A DNA stretch of 64,000 nucleotides from Bradyrhizobium sp. dw_78 (GTDB lineage Bacteria; Pseudomonadota; Alphaproteobacteria; Rhizobiales; Xanthobacteraceae), in contig NZ_JAAVUS010000003.1 in the NCBI RefSeq assembly GCF_018449525.1, forward strand, positions 124,001-188,000, in the 5' to 3' direction. The notes under the pieces were generated by a model. That model was not told where the DNA came from and ran no database searches. It saw nothing but the letters and a program-made list of their open reading frames with translations. A program made the position numbers and the translations under genes. Every line of letters begins with the position of its first letter. The first letter of the stretch is position 1. Of this stretch, positions 1 to 11,518 are shown in pieces.

Positions 1-543
1 CGCGTCCTCGATATCGGCTGCGGCGCCGGCCTGCTGTGCGAGCCGCTGACGCGGCTCGGCGCGCAGGTGATCGGCGTCGACCCGTCAGCCAGCAATATCG
101 CGGCCGCCAAACTGCATGCCGACAAGGGGCACCTCTCGATCGACTATCGCTGCACCACGGTCGAGCAGATGGATGTGCGCGAGCGCTTCGATATCGTACT
201 GGCGATGGAAGTGGTCGAGCATGTCGCCGATGTCGGCGTGTTCCTCAACCGCTGCACGGCGATGCTGAAGCCCGGCGGCATGATGGTGCTCTCGACGCTG
301 AACCGCAACTGGAAGAGCTTTGCGCTTGCCATCGTCGGCGCCGAATATGTCCTGCGCTGGCTGCCGCGCGGCACCCATCAATGGGACAAGTTCGTCACGC
401 CGAGCGAACTCGCGCGCTATCTGCTCGACAACAAGCTCGTCATCACCGAGGAAACCGGCGTGGTCTACAGCCCGTTCGCGGACCGCTGGAGCCTCTCCTC
501 CGACACCGATGTGAATTACATGGTGATCGCGGAGTGGGCTTAA
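1..543 (+). CDS. ubiG: Ubiquinone biosynthesis O-methyltransferase UbiG (5' partial)
   Basis: This is the C-terminal 180 residues of a class I SAM-dependent methyltransferase; the frame is already open at base 1, so the start lies outside the window. SAM motif I (LDIGCGAG) is at the very edge, followed by an acidic loop (GVDPS), the post-motif MEVVEHV, and the LKPGG and STLNRNWKS segments typical of UbiG. UbiG performs both O-methylations of ubiquinone synthesis, on the polyprenyl-dihydroxybenzoate and demethylubiquinol intermediates, at the membrane face. The C-terminal part (GTHQWDKFVTPSEL and VNYMVIAEW) also fits UbiG rather than a generic methyltransferase. Nothing of its operon is visible on the left. 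Confidence 0.9.
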   Translation, partial: RVLDIGCGAGLLCEPLTRLGAQVIGVDPSASNIAAAKLHADKGHLSIDYRCTTVEQMDVRERFDIVLAMEVVEHVADVGVFLNRCTAMLKPGGMMVLSTLNRNWKSFALAIVGAEYVLRWLPRGTHQWDKFVTPSELARYLLDNKLVITEETGVVYSPFADRWSLSSDTDVNYMVIAEWA

Positions 544-558
544 AGAAGTTTTTTGATG

Positions 559-586
559 TGTCGTCCCTGCGTTCGCAGGGACGACA
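559..586. repeat. Perfect 13-bp palindrome after ubiG
   Basis: Two perfectly complementary 13-base arms (TGTCGTCCCTGCG and its complement) are separated by two bases. A T-run lies before the hairpin (548-555), not after it, so it does not have intrinsic-terminator form for ubiG. It is most likely a small dispersed palindromic element. Confidence 0.6.
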
Positions 587-670
587 GGCTCGTCATGCGC
601 GGGTTTGGTTGACCGCGTCAGCCATGCCCGGCACGGCGGCCGACTTTAGCCGCCAGCCAAATCCCCCTGC

Positions 671-1570
671 ATGATCAGCATCGCCGCGCTCTGGATTCCC
701 TTTACGATCATTGCCGCGCTGGGACAGGTCGCGCGTAATGCGATGCAGCGCAGCCTGACCGGGCCGCTCGGCACCTGGGGCGCGACCAACATCCGCTTTC
801 TGTTCGGCTTCCCGTTCTCGCTGGTTTTCTTCCTCGCGGTGATTCTTGCGACCGGCGACGCCGTGCCGTGGCCGTTCGCGGCGTTCTGGCCGTGGTTGAT
901 GCTGGGCGCGCTCAGCCAGATCGTCGCCACCGGCTTGATGCTGCTCGCCATGAACGACCGCTCGTTCGTGGTGACGACGGCCTATCTCAAGACCGAGGCG
1001 ATCCAGACTGCGATCTTCGGCTTCGTCTTTCTCGGCGATCATCTCACCGTTCTGAAAGTGATCGCGATCCTGATTGCATCGGTCGGCGTGATCATCACCG
1101 CGCTGCGGCCGGGCGCGGAAAAAAGCTTCGCCGAACTGAAGCCGACCGTCACCGGCCTGGTCGCGGCGGCGGCGTTTGCCTTGTCGGCGATCGGTTTTCG
1201 CGGCGCCATCCTCACCGTGCCGGGCGTTTCTTTCGTGACGGCCGCGTCTTACACGCTGGTGCTCGGCCTGTTCGTGCAGACGCTGGTGCTGACCATCTAT
1301 CTGCTGGCGCGCGCGCCCGGGATATTGCGGAAAATTGTCGGCCTGTGGCGGCCGTCATTGTTCGCCGGCTTCATGGGCGCGTTCGCTTCGCAATTCTGGT
1401 TCCTGGCGTTCGCACTCACCGCCGCTGCCAATGTGCGCACGCTGGCGCTGATCGAGGTGCTGTTCGCGCAAGCCGTGGCGTATTACTCGTTCAAGCAGCC
1501 GCTCTCGGCGCGCGAGCTTTCCGGCATCGCGCTGATCGTGGTTGGGGTCGGGATGTTGGTAGCGGTGTAG
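671..1570 (+). CDS. EamA/DMT-superfamily transporter
   Basis: The protein has 299 residues and about ten hydrophobic segments arranged as two repeats of five, the layout of the drug/metabolite transporter (EamA, formerly DUF6) superfamily. Each half ends in a helix pair with the pattern seen in the segments VIAILIASVGVIITAL and IALIVVGVGMLVAV. Members export amino acids, nucleotides, drugs or other small metabolites by proton exchange in the inner membrane. The substrate cannot be read from the sequence. It stands alone between ubiG and convergent genes, so the neighbours give no hint of function. Confidence 0.8.
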   Translation: MISIAALWIPFTIIAALGQVARNAMQRSLTGPLGTWGATNIRFLFGFPFSLVFFLAVILATGDAVPWPFAAFWPWLMLGALSQIVATGLMLLAMNDRSFVVTTAYLKTEAIQTAIFGFVFLGDHLTVLKVIAILIASVGVIITALRPGAEKSFAELKPTVTGLVAAAAFALSAIGFRGAILTVPGVSFVTAASYTLVLGLFVQTLVLTIYLLARAPGILRKIVGLWRPSLFAGFMGAFASQFWFLAFALTAAANVRTLALIEVLFAQAVAYYSFKQPLSARELSGIALIVVGVGMLVAV

Positions 1571-1580
1571 AACCCGCGTC

Positions 1581-1682
1581 GTCATTCCGGGGCGATGCAA
1601 AACATCGAACTCCGATGTGCAATGGCACATCGGAGAATCTCGAGATTCCGGGCTCACGCGAAGACGCGTGCCCCGGAATGAC
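1581..1682. repeat. Dispersed palindromic repeat, family A (copy 1)
   Basis: It opens with GTCATTCCGGGGCGATGC and closes with CCCCGGAATGAC, so the ends form an inverted repeat. An internal AATCTCGAGATTCCGGG block is also palindromic. It lies between the convergent EamA and DUF1178 genes. Confidence 0.8.
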
Positions 1683-1691
1683 GCTGACGCG

Positions 1692-2174
1692 TCAATTCCT
1701 ATCGTCGGGCAGTACCGGCAGCGGCGACACCTCGATACCTTCCTCGACCAACGCGCGGGCTTCGTCGGGCGAGGCCTCGCCATAGATCGGGCGATGCTCG
1801 ATATCGCCATAATGCATCTTGCGGGCTTCGTTCGGAAAGCGCTCGCCGACATTGTCGGCGTTCTTGACGATGTGATCGCGCAATTCCTTGAGTTTGGCGC
1901 GCAACTCGCGCTCCTGCGCCATCATCAGCGGCGTCGCCGCAGCCGCCGGCGCTGCTGCAGTCTCGGCGGCGACGGGCGCCGGCGCGGGAACGGCGTCGCC
2001 GCGGCCCTTCTTGCCGACGATCTGCGGGGCCATGATGGCGCGCTCGATCCTGTCGGAACCGCAGACCGGACAGCCGATCAGCTTGCGCTTCTCCTGCGCC
2101 TCATACGCCGAGGAACTTTGAAACCAGCTTTCGAATGCATGGCCGCGCTCGCAGCGCAGGTTGTAGTGGATCAT
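1692..2174 (-). CDS. DUF1178 family protein
   Basis: The protein has 160 residues. It begins MIHYNLRCERGHAF and carries a zinc-ribbon-like start with Cys8 and the pair C35-x2-C38 (GCPVCGS). An Ala/Pro-rich linker (about residues 60-85) leads to a conserved C-terminal half with RERELRAKL-like helix and NVGERFPNEARKMHYG. This is the pattern of DUF1178, a family of unknown function common in proteobacteria. Its ATG overlaps the stop of the upstream amidase gene (ATGA), which implies translational coupling. The longer in-frame opening upstream is a shadow of that gene. Confidence 0.85.
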   Translation of the reverse strand: MIHYNLRCERGHAFESWFQSSSAYEAQEKRKLIGCPVCGSDRIERAIMAPQIVGKKGRGDAVPAPAPVAAETAAAPAAAATPLMMAQERELRAKLKELRDHIVKNADNVGERFPNEARKMHYGDIEHRPIYGEASPDEARALVEEGIEVSPLPVLPDDRN

Positions 2175-3049
2175 GCCGAGCCCCGCACCAGGTGCAGATG
2201 TTCGGGCCCTGCCTTGGGATCGGCGACGCTGAAGCGCCTTCCATGCTGCAACGACGGGATCGCCTTGCGCGCGGCCTCGACCCTCGCCGGATCGATCTTG
2301 GCCAGGAAAACGCCGGGCTCGACACCGCCTTCGGCAAGGATTTCGCCCCAGGGCGCGACGATCAGCGAATGGCCATAGGTCTCGCGCTTGTTCTCGTGCA
2401 GGCCGGCCTGCGCCGCCGCGAACACGAAGCAGCCATTCTCGATGGCGCGGGCGCGCAACAGCGTATGCCAATGCGCCTCGCCGGTCTTGCGGGTGAAGGC
2501 GGAGGGCACGGTAAGAAACGACGCGCCGGCTTCGGCCAGCGCGCGGTACAGCGCCGGAAAACGCACGTCGTAGCAGATCGTCAGGCCCATGCGGCCCCAC
2601 GGCAGATCCGCGATCACGGCGGTTTCGCCCGGCTGATAATTGGCGGATTCGTGATAGCTCTCGCCGTTCCCCAGATCGATGTCGAACATGTGGATCTTGT
2701 CGTAGCTCGCGATCACACCGCCGTCCGGTCCGATCAGGAACGAGCGATTGACGGCCCGTTCGGCGGAAGCGCGCAAGGCCAGCGAGCCGATATGCAGGTG
2801 GATCTTCAGTTCGGCCGCGAGCGCGCGATAGGCTTTCAGCGAGAGATCGTCTTCCTCGGCGGCGAGATGCTCGAACAGCGCCGTGCGGTTCAATTGCATC
2901 ATGTTGCTGACCTCGGGCGTCAGCACATAATCGGCGCCCTGGGCCGCGGCTTCGCGGATCAACCTGCTGCCCTGTTCGAGGTTTGGCTCCGGCAACAGCC
3001 CGGTGCGCATCTGCACCATGGCGGCGGTGAAGCTGAGGTCGGTGCTCAT
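2171..3049 (-). CDS. Carbon-nitrogen hydrolase (Nit1/omega-amidase-like)
   Basis: The 292-residue protein has the complete nitrilase-superfamily catalytic set: Glu46 (TPEVSN), Lys118 (YDKIHMFD) and the nucleophile Cys159 (TICYDVRFP). The sequence between Lys and Cys and the C-terminal HGRRF segment resemble the Nit1/NitFhit branch. Members of that branch hydrolyse deaminated glutathione or omega-amides and repair metabolite side products. The overlap with glutaredoxin upstream fits a link with glutathione metabolism, but that link is an inference. Both ends overlap neighbours by ATGA, so it is the middle gene of a three-gene operon. Confidence 0.88.
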   Translation of the reverse strand: MSTDLSFTAAMVQMRTGLLPEPNLEQGSRLIREAAAQGADYVLTPEVSNMMQLNRTALFEHLAAEEDDLSLKAYRALAAELKIHLHIGSLALRASAERAVNRSFLIGPDGGVIASYDKIHMFDIDLGNGESYHESANYQPGETAVIADLPWGRMGLTICYDVRFPALYRALAEAGASFLTVPSAFTRKTGEAHWHTLLRARAIENGCFVFAAAQAGLHENKRETYGHSLIVAPWGEILAEGGVEPGVFLAKIDPARVEAARKAIPSLQHGRRFSVADPKAGPEHLHLVRGSA

Positions 3050-3321
3050 GAGCTGGCCTTTTCGCCGGCGAGCAACGCATCGAGCTTGCCCTCGCGGTCG
3101 AGCGCGTAAAGCTCGTCGCAGCCGCCGACATGGAGTTCGCCGATAAAGATTTGCGGGAAGGTCGAGCCGGCGCCGGCGCGGTCATACATTTGCTGGCGCA
3201 GCGCGGGATCGGTCGCGACGTTGAGTTCGGTGAACGCGGTTTTCTTCCGCGTCAACAGCGACTTGGCCGCGCTGCAATAGCCGCAGCCCGGACGGGTGTA
3301 GATTTCGATGGCAGCGGTCAT
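3046..3321 (-). CDS. grxC: Glutaredoxin 3 (GrxC)
   Basis: This is a 91-residue thioredoxin-fold protein with the redox motif C13-G-Y-C16 after IEIYTRPG, the TFPQIFI cis-proline segment and GGCDEL glutathione-binding loop. Dithiol glutaredoxins reduce disulfides and glutathionylated proteins using glutathione in the cytosol. The usual GrxC motif is CPYC; here Pro is Gly, a variant common in alphaproteobacteria. It is the first gene of the overlapping run that continues with the amidase and DUF1178. Confidence 0.93.
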   Translation of the reverse strand: MTAAIEIYTRPGCGYCSAAKSLLTRKKTAFTELNVATDPALRQQMYDRAGAGSTFPQIFIGELHVGGCDELYALDREGKLDALLAGEKASS

Positions 3322-3351
3322 GGCTTGCTCGGGTTTGCAAAGGAGCCTGAA

Positions 3352-4161
3352 TTATATGGGAGTTTTATGGGTATCCACAACCCGCGCAAACACCAGCACG
3401 TCGACGGAAGCCGCCTTGGCGCGCAACAGCGCCCGCGCGCAGGCGTCGACGGTGGCTCCGGAGGTCAGGACATCGTCGATCAGGACCACGCGGCGGCCTG
3501 CAATGTCGCCGTTGCGGTCGTTCGCGACCTTGAACGCGCCCTGCACATTGCTGGCGCGTTGCGCGCGCGACAGCCCGACCTGCTGCTCGGTCGGCCGCAC
3601 CCGCCGCAGCGCTTCCGAAGCCAGCCTGACGCCGCTCTGCCGCTCGATCACCCGCGCCAGCGCGCCCGACTGGTTGTAACGGCGCGACCAGCCGCGCCGC
3701 CAATGCAGCGGGACCGGGACCAGGATGTCGGCTTGCTCGAGCAGTTCGTGGCCGGCGCGTGCCATCCAGCGGCCCATCGTGGGGGCCAGGTCGGTGCGGT
3801 CCTGGTATTTCAGCGCATGCACCAGCACGCGCGCGACGTCGTCATAGCGCACCGCGGCGCGGGCGCGCGCATAGGCCGGCGGGTTGGCGATCGCTTCCAT
3901 CGACAGCAATTCAGGACCGGGATCGTAAATGAAGGGAATGCCGAGCCGCGGGCAAAACGGCGGCGCAATGAACGACATCTTGGCCCAGCAGGCCGCGCAG
4001 ACGCCTTCACCGCTGACCGGCTCGCGGCAAGCCACGCACAGCGTCGGCAGCGCGATATCGAGCGCGAGTTTTGCCGCCTGCGACCACGCCCCGCGGCAAG
4101 CGCCGAGCGCGCCGCGCAAATGGCCGGAGATCGACCGGGATGGCAGGGTTTCGGCTTCCAT
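3352..4161 (-). CDS. comF: ComF family phosphoribosyltransferase-like protein
   Basis: The protein has 269 residues. A zinc-ribbon (C42, C45, C55, C58) in the N-terminal third is followed by a type I phosphoribosyltransferase fold with the PRPP loop VVLIDDVLTSGAT (DD at 229-230) and a YNQS segment near 162-165. This is the ComF/GntX layout. ComF is needed for DNA uptake in naturally competent species, and in others its role is unknown. The gene is monocistronic here and read away from the methyltransferase on the other strand. Confidence 0.9.
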   Translation of the reverse strand: MEAETLPSRSISGHLRGALGACRGAWSQAAKLALDIALPTLCVACREPVSGEGVCAACWAKMSFIAPPFCPRLGIPFIYDPGPELLSMEAIANPPAYARARAAVRYDDVARVLVHALKYQDRTDLAPTMGRWMARAGHELLEQADILVPVPLHWRRGWSRRYNQSGALARVIERQSGVRLASEALRRVRPTEQQVGLSRAQRASNVQGAFKVANDRNGDIAGRRVVLIDDVLTSGATVDACARALLRAKAASVDVLVFARVVDTHKTPI

Positions 4162-4243
4162 AGGCGGTAAGGTTAGCCTTGGCGCGCCGGGCGCTCAAGC
4201 GCGCCGGATTGCCAGAACAGGGGCGGGCGGCGTACCAACGCGC

Positions 4244-5101
4244 ATGGCCAACACCAGCGAAGCCACTGCCGCACCCCTGCTGTTCGACCGCGCCCTGCTG
4301 CAAACGCGGCAAAGCCGCGCGCGTAAGCTTGGGCCCGCGATGTTCCTGCTGGATCGGGTCGCGGAAGACATCGGCGAGCGGCTGCAAGCGGTGCTGCGCG
4401 ATTTCTCCGATGTCGCGGATGTCTGGACGCCGGGCGATTTGCTGCGGGGGCCGGTCCGCGATCGCTTCAAGAGCGCGACGCATGTCGATCCCGATGGCTC
4501 GCCGCGGGAGGCGCTGCCGCTGCGGCCGGCATCGCTCGATCTCGCCATCTCCGGGCTGGCTTTTCAATTCGTCAACGACCTGCCGGGCGTGCTCAGCCAG
4601 ATCCGCCGCGCCTTGAAGCCCGATGGGCTGCTGCTGGCGGCGATGATCGGCGGCGACACATTGACGGAACTCCGGCAATCCTTTGCCGCGGCGGAGGCCG
4701 AGCGCGAAGGCGGCGTCTCGCCGCGCGTCGCGCCATTCGCCGATCTGCGCGACGTGGGAGGCCTGTTGCAACGCGCTGGTTTCGCGCTGCCGGTCACCGA
4801 TCTCGATCACCTTGTGGTGCGCTACGACAACGCGTTCGCGCTGATGGCCGATCTGCGGCGCATGGGCGCGACCAATATCCTGTTCGAGCGGCGGCGAACG
4901 CCGACCCGCCGCGCGACGCTGTTGCGGATGGCGCAGATTTACAGTGAGCGTTTCGCCGACGCGGACGGCCGCATCCGCGCCACCTTCGATGTGATCTGGC
5001 TGTCGGGCTGGGCGCCGCATGAGAGCCAGCCCAAGCCGCTGAAGCCGGGATCGGCGAAAGCCAGCCTGGAAGCGGCGGTGAAGCGGGCGCCGAAGACTTG
5101 A
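4244..5101 (+). CDS. BioC/NDUFAF5-like methyltransferase-fold protein
   Basis: The protein has 285 residues counted from ATG at 4244; the open frame extends upstream but overlaps comF. It starts with LFDRALLQTRQSRARKLG, a segment typical of the NDUFAF5/BioC-like group of alphaproteobacteria. The post-motif region (SLDLAISGLAFQFVNDLPG) and LKPDGLLLAAMIGGDTL are well kept. SAM motif I, expected near residues 57-66, reads VADVWTPGDL and lacks the glycine triplet. In eukaryotes NDUFAF5 hydroxylates an arginine of complex I subunit NDUFS7, and BioC methylates malonyl-ACP. Which role applies here is not shown by the sequence. Confidence 0.75.
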   Translation: MANTSEATAAPLLFDRALLQTRQSRARKLGPAMFLLDRVAEDIGERLQAVLRDFSDVADVWTPGDLLRGPVRDRFKSATHVDPDGSPREALPLRPASLDLAISGLAFQFVNDLPGVLSQIRRALKPDGLLLAAMIGGDTLTELRQSFAAAEAEREGGVSPRVAPFADLRDVGGLLQRAGFALPVTDLDHLVVRYDNAFALMADLRRMGATNILFERRRTPTRRATLLRMAQIYSERFADADGRIRATFDVIWLSGWAPHESQPKPLKPGSAKASLEAAVKRAPKT

Positions 5102-5128
5102 ACCGACGTGCGGCGAAATCCAGCCATT

Positions 5129-5219
5129 GTCATTGTCGGGCTTGAACCCGGCAATCCATCCGCCTGGTAACAACTCTTCCCGGAGGTCGATGGATGCGCC
5201 GGTCAAGCCCGCACATGAC
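5129..5219. repeat. Dispersed inverted repeat, family C
   Basis: The left arm (GTCATTGTCGGGCTTGA...GGCAATCCATC) and the right arm (GATGGATGCGCCGGTCAAG...GCACATGAC) are complementary over most of 31 bases. They flank about 28 bp of spacer between two convergent genes. It looks like a small palindromic element without coding capacity. Confidence 0.7.
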
Positions 5220-5243
5220 GATCAGGGGCGTTGCGCCTCCGCC

Positions 5244-5654
5244 TCACATCAGCAAATCGACCAGATGCGGGATCAGCGGAATGTCCGCCGCCGGCATCGG
5301 ATAGTCGCGCAATTTATTGGCGCGGACCCAGGCCAGGTTCTGGCCCTCGCGCGCGATCGCGATCCCTTCCCAGCGCCGGCAGATATAGAGCGGCATCAGC
5401 AGATGAAAATTCTCATAGGCGTGGCTGGCGAAGGTCAGCGGCGCCAGGCATGGCTCGCTCACGGTGATGCCGATCTCTTCCTGCAATTCGCGGATCAGCG
5501 TCTGTTCCGGCCGCTCGCCGGGCTCGATCTTGCCGCCGGGAAATTCCCACAGGCCAGCCATCGCCTTGCCTTCGGGGCGCTGCGCGATCAGCACCCGCTT
5601 GTCGGCATCGACCAGCGCGCAGGCCACGACGAGGGTGAGCTTGAGATCAGCCAT
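5244..5654 (-). CDS. mutT: Nudix hydrolase, MutT-type 8-oxo-dGTP diphosphatase
   Basis: The 136-residue protein has a full Nudix box, G-G-K-I-E-P-G-E followed by RELQEEIGI, at about residues 40-62. It also has the WEFPGGK approach seen in MutT/YfoO-type enzymes and C-terminal residues matching the MutT group. MutT removes 8-oxo-dGTP from the nucleotide pool and so prevents A:T to C:G mutations. It lies 21 bp after argJ on the same strand, so they are probably co-transcribed, an arrangement often seen near secA in this group. Confidence 0.88.
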   Translation of the reverse strand: MADLKLTLVVACALVDADKRVLIAQRPEGKAMAGLWEFPGGKIEPGERPEQTLIRELQEEIGITVSEPCLAPLTFASHAYENFHLLMPLYICRRWEGIAIAREGQNLAWVRANKLRDYPMPAADIPLIPHLVDLLM

Positions 5655-5675
5655 GCTCGGCGCATGCCTTCGGGT

Positions 5676-6920
5676 TCATGAGCGGTAATCGCCGTTGATC
5701 GCGACATATTCCTTGGTGAGGTCGCAGGTCAGCACGCGGTCGCGGCCTTTGCCCAGGCCCAGCCCGACCTTGATCTGGATCTTCGGATTCTTCATCGCGG
5801 CGGAAACTTCCGCCTCGTCATAGGACGGATCGCGCGCGCCGCTTTTGGCGACGCGGATGCCGTTGAAGGAGATCGCGAGCTTGTCGCGGTTGGCGGGCTC
5901 GCCGGCCTTGCCGACCGCCATCACCACGCGGCCCCAATTGGCGTCCTCGCCGGCGATCGCCGTCTTCACCAGCGGCGAATTCGCGATCGACATCGCGATC
6001 CTGCGCGCGGATGCTTTCGTCGTCGCGCCCTCGACCACGATTTCGACCAGCTTGCGCGCGCCTTCGCCGTCGCGGGCGACCTGTTCGGCGAGATCGGCGA
6101 GCACAGCGTGGAAGGCCTTGGTGAATGCCTTCAGGCGCGGGTCGCTGGCGCGGCTGATCTTCGGCGCCCCATGCGCGGCGGCCGCGCCGGTGGCAAACGC
6201 CAGCAGCGTATCCGATGTCGAGGTGTCGCCGTCGATGGTGACGGCGTTGAACGTGTCGTCGACGCCGGCCTTGAGCAGCGATTGCAGCGCGCCGGCTGAG
6301 ATCGGCGCATCGGTGAAGATGAACGACAGCATCGTCGCCATGTCGGGCGCGATCATGCCGGCGCCCTTGGCCATGCCGTTGATCGTGACCGTGGCCTTGC
6401 CGAGCTTCACCCTAGCGGTCGCAACCTTGGGGAAGGTGTCGGTGGTCATGATCGCCCTGGCCGCTTCCATCCATTCGCCCGATACGGCCTGTTCGGCGAG
6501 CGAGCCGAGCACACCGTCGAATTTGGTCGCATCGAGCGGCTCGCCGATCACGCCGGTCGAGGCGAGAAACACCTCGCCCACGCCGCATCGCAGCGCCTTG
6601 GCGGCGATCTGGGCGGTCAGCGCCGTCGCCTGCCGGCCGCTTTTGCCGGTGAACGCGTTGGCGTTGCCGGAATTCACCACCAGCGCCCGCGCCTTGCCGC
6701 CGCCGGAAAGCTTGCTGCGGCACCACTCGACCGGAGCCGACGGGCATTTCGATTTGGTGAACACGCCGGCGACCGTGGTGCCGGGATCCATCATGGCGAG
6801 CAGCACGTCGGTGCGGCCCTTGTAGCGAATGCCGGCGGCGGCGGTGGCGAGCTTCACCCCGTCGACGACGGGCATATCGGGGACATCGGTCGGGGCGAGC
6901 GGGGAGACGGCAGTGGACAT
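5676..6920 (-). CDS. argJ: Bifunctional glutamate N-acetyltransferase/amino-acid acetyltransferase ArgJ
   Basis: The protein has 414 residues from the ATG that opens [10 protein letters not shown]; a start 15 bases upstream is less likely. The self-cleavage site is present as [14 protein letters not shown], with cut between Ala195 and Thr196, giving alpha and beta chains. ArgJ transfers acetyl groups from N-acetylornithine to glutamate, the cyclic step of arginine synthesis, and in some bacteria also uses acetyl-CoA. The C-terminal [10 protein letters not shown] is typical. It is followed by mutT and preceded by the parvulin gene on the same strand. Confidence 0.95.
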   Translation of the reverse strand: MSTAVSPLAPTDVPDMPVVDGVKLATAAAGIRYKGRTDVLLAMMDPGTTVAGVFTKSKCPSAPVEWCRSKLSGGGKARALVVNSGNANAFTGKSGRQATALTAQIAAKALRCGVGEVFLASTGVIGEPLDATKFDGVLGSLAEQAVSGEWMEAARAIMTTDTFPKVATARVKLGKATVTINGMAKGAGMIAPDMATMLSFIFTDAPISAGALQSLLKAGVDDTFNAVTIDGDTSTSDTLLAFATGAAAAHGAPKISRASDPRLKAFTKAFHAVLADLAEQVARDGEGARKLVEIVVEGATTKASARRIAMSIANSPLVKTAIAGEDANWGRVVMAVGKAGEPANRDKLAISFNGIRVAKSGARDPSYDEAEVSAAMKNPKIQIKVGLGLGKGRDRVLTCDLTKEYVAINGDYRS

Positions 6921-7077
6921 GCGTGAATTCCGCAAAACAGCAGGATGAAATCAGTCGTCAGGACTCAGAACATAACGGTCCGCCTTGCGCGCAGATGCGT
7001 AAATTTGTCCGCGCTTCCGGCCAGCCATACTTTGCTCACCACGTCTTTGCTCGCGTAACGAGGTTTAAGACGGTGAT

Positions 7078-7101
7078 GGCCGGGACAAGCCCGGCCATCA
7101 C
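7078..7101. repeat. Short palindrome GGCCGGG-ACAAG-CCCGGCC type
   Basis: A compact hairpin (arms GGCCGGG and CCCGGCC with flanking complementarity) lies in the gap between the parvulin gene and argJ. Nearly the same palindrome recurs inside the MITE-like element at about 33075-33101. There is no T-run on the minus strand, so an intrinsic terminator is not supported. Confidence 0.5.
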
Positions 7102-7143
7102 GATGCTAAATACTATTGGCTGCGAAGAAGTGACAGCAGATTT

Positions 7144-8067
7144 TTACTTCTTGGCGGGCGCCATCTTGGAGTCCTTCGCCGCGTCGGGCGCCGGGGCGGC
7201 CGGGGTCGCCGGCGTGTTGGCGGCCTGGTCCAGACGCTCGATCTTGGCGCCTTCCCGCAGCTTGGCGACGTAATCGGCCTGCGCCTTGCGCGCGACATAG
7301 GTCTCGATCTGGGCCTTGACCTGGTTGAAGTCGGGCGCCTGGCGGTTGCGCTTTTCCTCGACCTTGATGATGTGCCAGCCGAATTGCGACTTCACCGGGT
7401 CGGAAATCTTGCCGGGTTCGAGCGCGAAGGCGACGGCGGAGAATTCCGGCACCATCTGGTCCTTGGTGAAGAAACCGAGATCGCCGCCGTCCGACGCGCC
7501 CGGATCCTTGGATTTCTTCTTGGCCAACTCGGCGAAATCGGCGCCGTTCTTGAGTTCCTTCTCGATTTCCTTGGCCTCGTCCTCGGTCTCGACCAGGATA
7601 TGCCGGGCATGGACTTCCTGCTCGCCGGTGATCTGCTTGGCGGCGTCGTCATAGACCTTCTTCATGGCATCGTCGGTGGTCGCCGCCTTGCCTTCGGTCG
7701 CCAGCAGGCTGTCCATCAACAGCCGGTTACGGGCGAAAGCGAGCCGCTTCTTGAACTCCTCGCTGTCTTCGACCTTCTTGTCCTCGGCCGCCTTGGCGAC
7801 GAGTTTCATGTCGATCAGGAACGCGATCAGGTTTTCCTGCTTGGTCGCGGGATCCATCTTGTCGAGGCTCGGCCCCAGTTCCTCTTCAGCGATCGCCATG
7901 TCGCTCTGGCGGATCTCCGAGCCATTGACCTTGGCGAGCACCGGGTTGGCGTCGTCGGCGCGCACCGGGGAGTTTGCGAACAGAATCATTGCGAGACAGC
8001 CCGCCATTGCGGCAGAGGCCAGGCCAAGGCGCAGGCCGGTTTTCGTTTCCGGAAACGAGGTGGTCAT
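7144..8067 (-). CDS. Periplasmic peptidyl-prolyl cis-trans isomerase (parvulin, SurA/PrsA-like)
   Basis: The protein has 307 residues from the ATG that follows an AAAGGA ribosome-binding site. A signal peptide (hydrophobic AAMAGCLAMILFANSPVRADD, ending near residue 38) is followed by a SurA-like helical chaperone arm. A rotamase domain begins at EVHARHILV and includes DGGDLGFF and FGWHIIKVE. The tail is Ala/Pro-rich and ends in lysines. Such proteins assist folding of secreted and outer-membrane proteins. It is divergent from secA across a 335-bp gap, a sensible pairing of export and folding, though shared control is an inference. Confidence 0.88.
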   Translation of the reverse strand: MTTSFPETKTGLRLGLASAAMAGCLAMILFANSPVRADDANPVLAKVNGSEIRQSDMAIAEEELGPSLDKMDPATKQENLIAFLIDMKLVAKAAEDKKVEDSEEFKKRLAFARNRLLMDSLLATEGKAATTDDAMKKVYDDAAKQITGEQEVHARHILVETEDEAKEIEKELKNGADFAELAKKKSKDPGASDGGDLGFFTKDQMVPEFSAVAFALEPGKISDPVKSQFGWHIIKVEEKRNRQAPDFNQVKAQIETYVARKAQADYVAKLREGAKIERLDQAANTPATPAAPAPDAAKDSKMAPAKK

Positions 8068-8402
8068 GAAAGATCCTTTTGGGGCTGTTTGAGCGGGCGG
8101 ACACTCGCCCAATCGCGGGGCCTTGGCAACGCGAAAGTCTGTCATAAAGGATGAATTCCTTGACAGCTTCGCGTTGTTGACAAGGCCCGGACCCAGCCAT
8201 ATCTCTGCCGAAACCCGGACAGCGGCAAGGGCGTTTGTCGGCTGTGCTTCTGGCCGCTGAACCTTGGATTGCTGAATTCCAGCTCATTTGACGGTCGCTG
8301 CCGGATCGGGGCCAGCGCCGTGATGTGTCACGACGAGTTGATAGGTGCCCCGGTGAACCGATTTATGGCTGCTACGCCGACCCGCACAGACAGGAATTTG
8401 GT
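8068..8402. other. Intergenic control region between parvulin gene and secA
   Basis: This 335-bp divergent gap holds no gene that I can support. It contains two TTGACA hexamers on the plus strand (8160-8165 and 8177-8182). The second is followed after 17 bp by TATCTC, a weak -10 for secA. An in-frame upstream start for SecA at 8325 has no obvious ribosome site. Confidence 0.4.
8177..8205 (+). promoter_or_regulatory. Possible secA promoter
   Basis: TTGACA and TATCTC are separated by 17 bp, about 200 bp before the SecA start. The -35 is perfect but the -10 matches the consensus at only three positions, so this is tentative. Confidence 0.3.
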
Positions 8403-11240
<2,838 letters not shown>

Positions 11241-11319
11241 GCGAATCAGGCGAGATACGCTGACATCATCACTTAAGATCTTGTGATAATTGGATGCGTA
11301 GCAACCATTAAGCCCCACC

Positions 11320-11428
11320 GTCATTCCGGGATGGTCCGCAGGGACTTAGACCCCAGACGCGCAATTGCGCATCGGGGAATCTCGCGATTCCGGGTTCGAT
11401 GCGATGCTGTACATCGAACCGGAATGAC
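11320..11428. repeat. Dispersed palindromic repeat, family A (copy 2)
   Basis: It opens with GTCATTCCGGGATGG and closes with CCGGAATGAC. It contains the internal blocks GCGCAATTGCGCATCGGGG and AATCTCGCGATTCCGGG, both palindromic. It lies between the convergent secA and L,D-transpeptidase genes. Confidence 0.8.
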
Positions 11429-11518
11429 GACGGTACTTCACGGCTACTTCATCGGGCTGCGGCTTCCGCGGACCCGATGGCATTCTCCGGAAATGGCATT
11501 CCCCGGAACGACCGCCTG

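Noticed and set aside
548..586. Intrinsic terminator for ubiG
   Set aside because: The T-run lies before the palindrome, not after it, so the order is wrong for termination in the ubiG direction.
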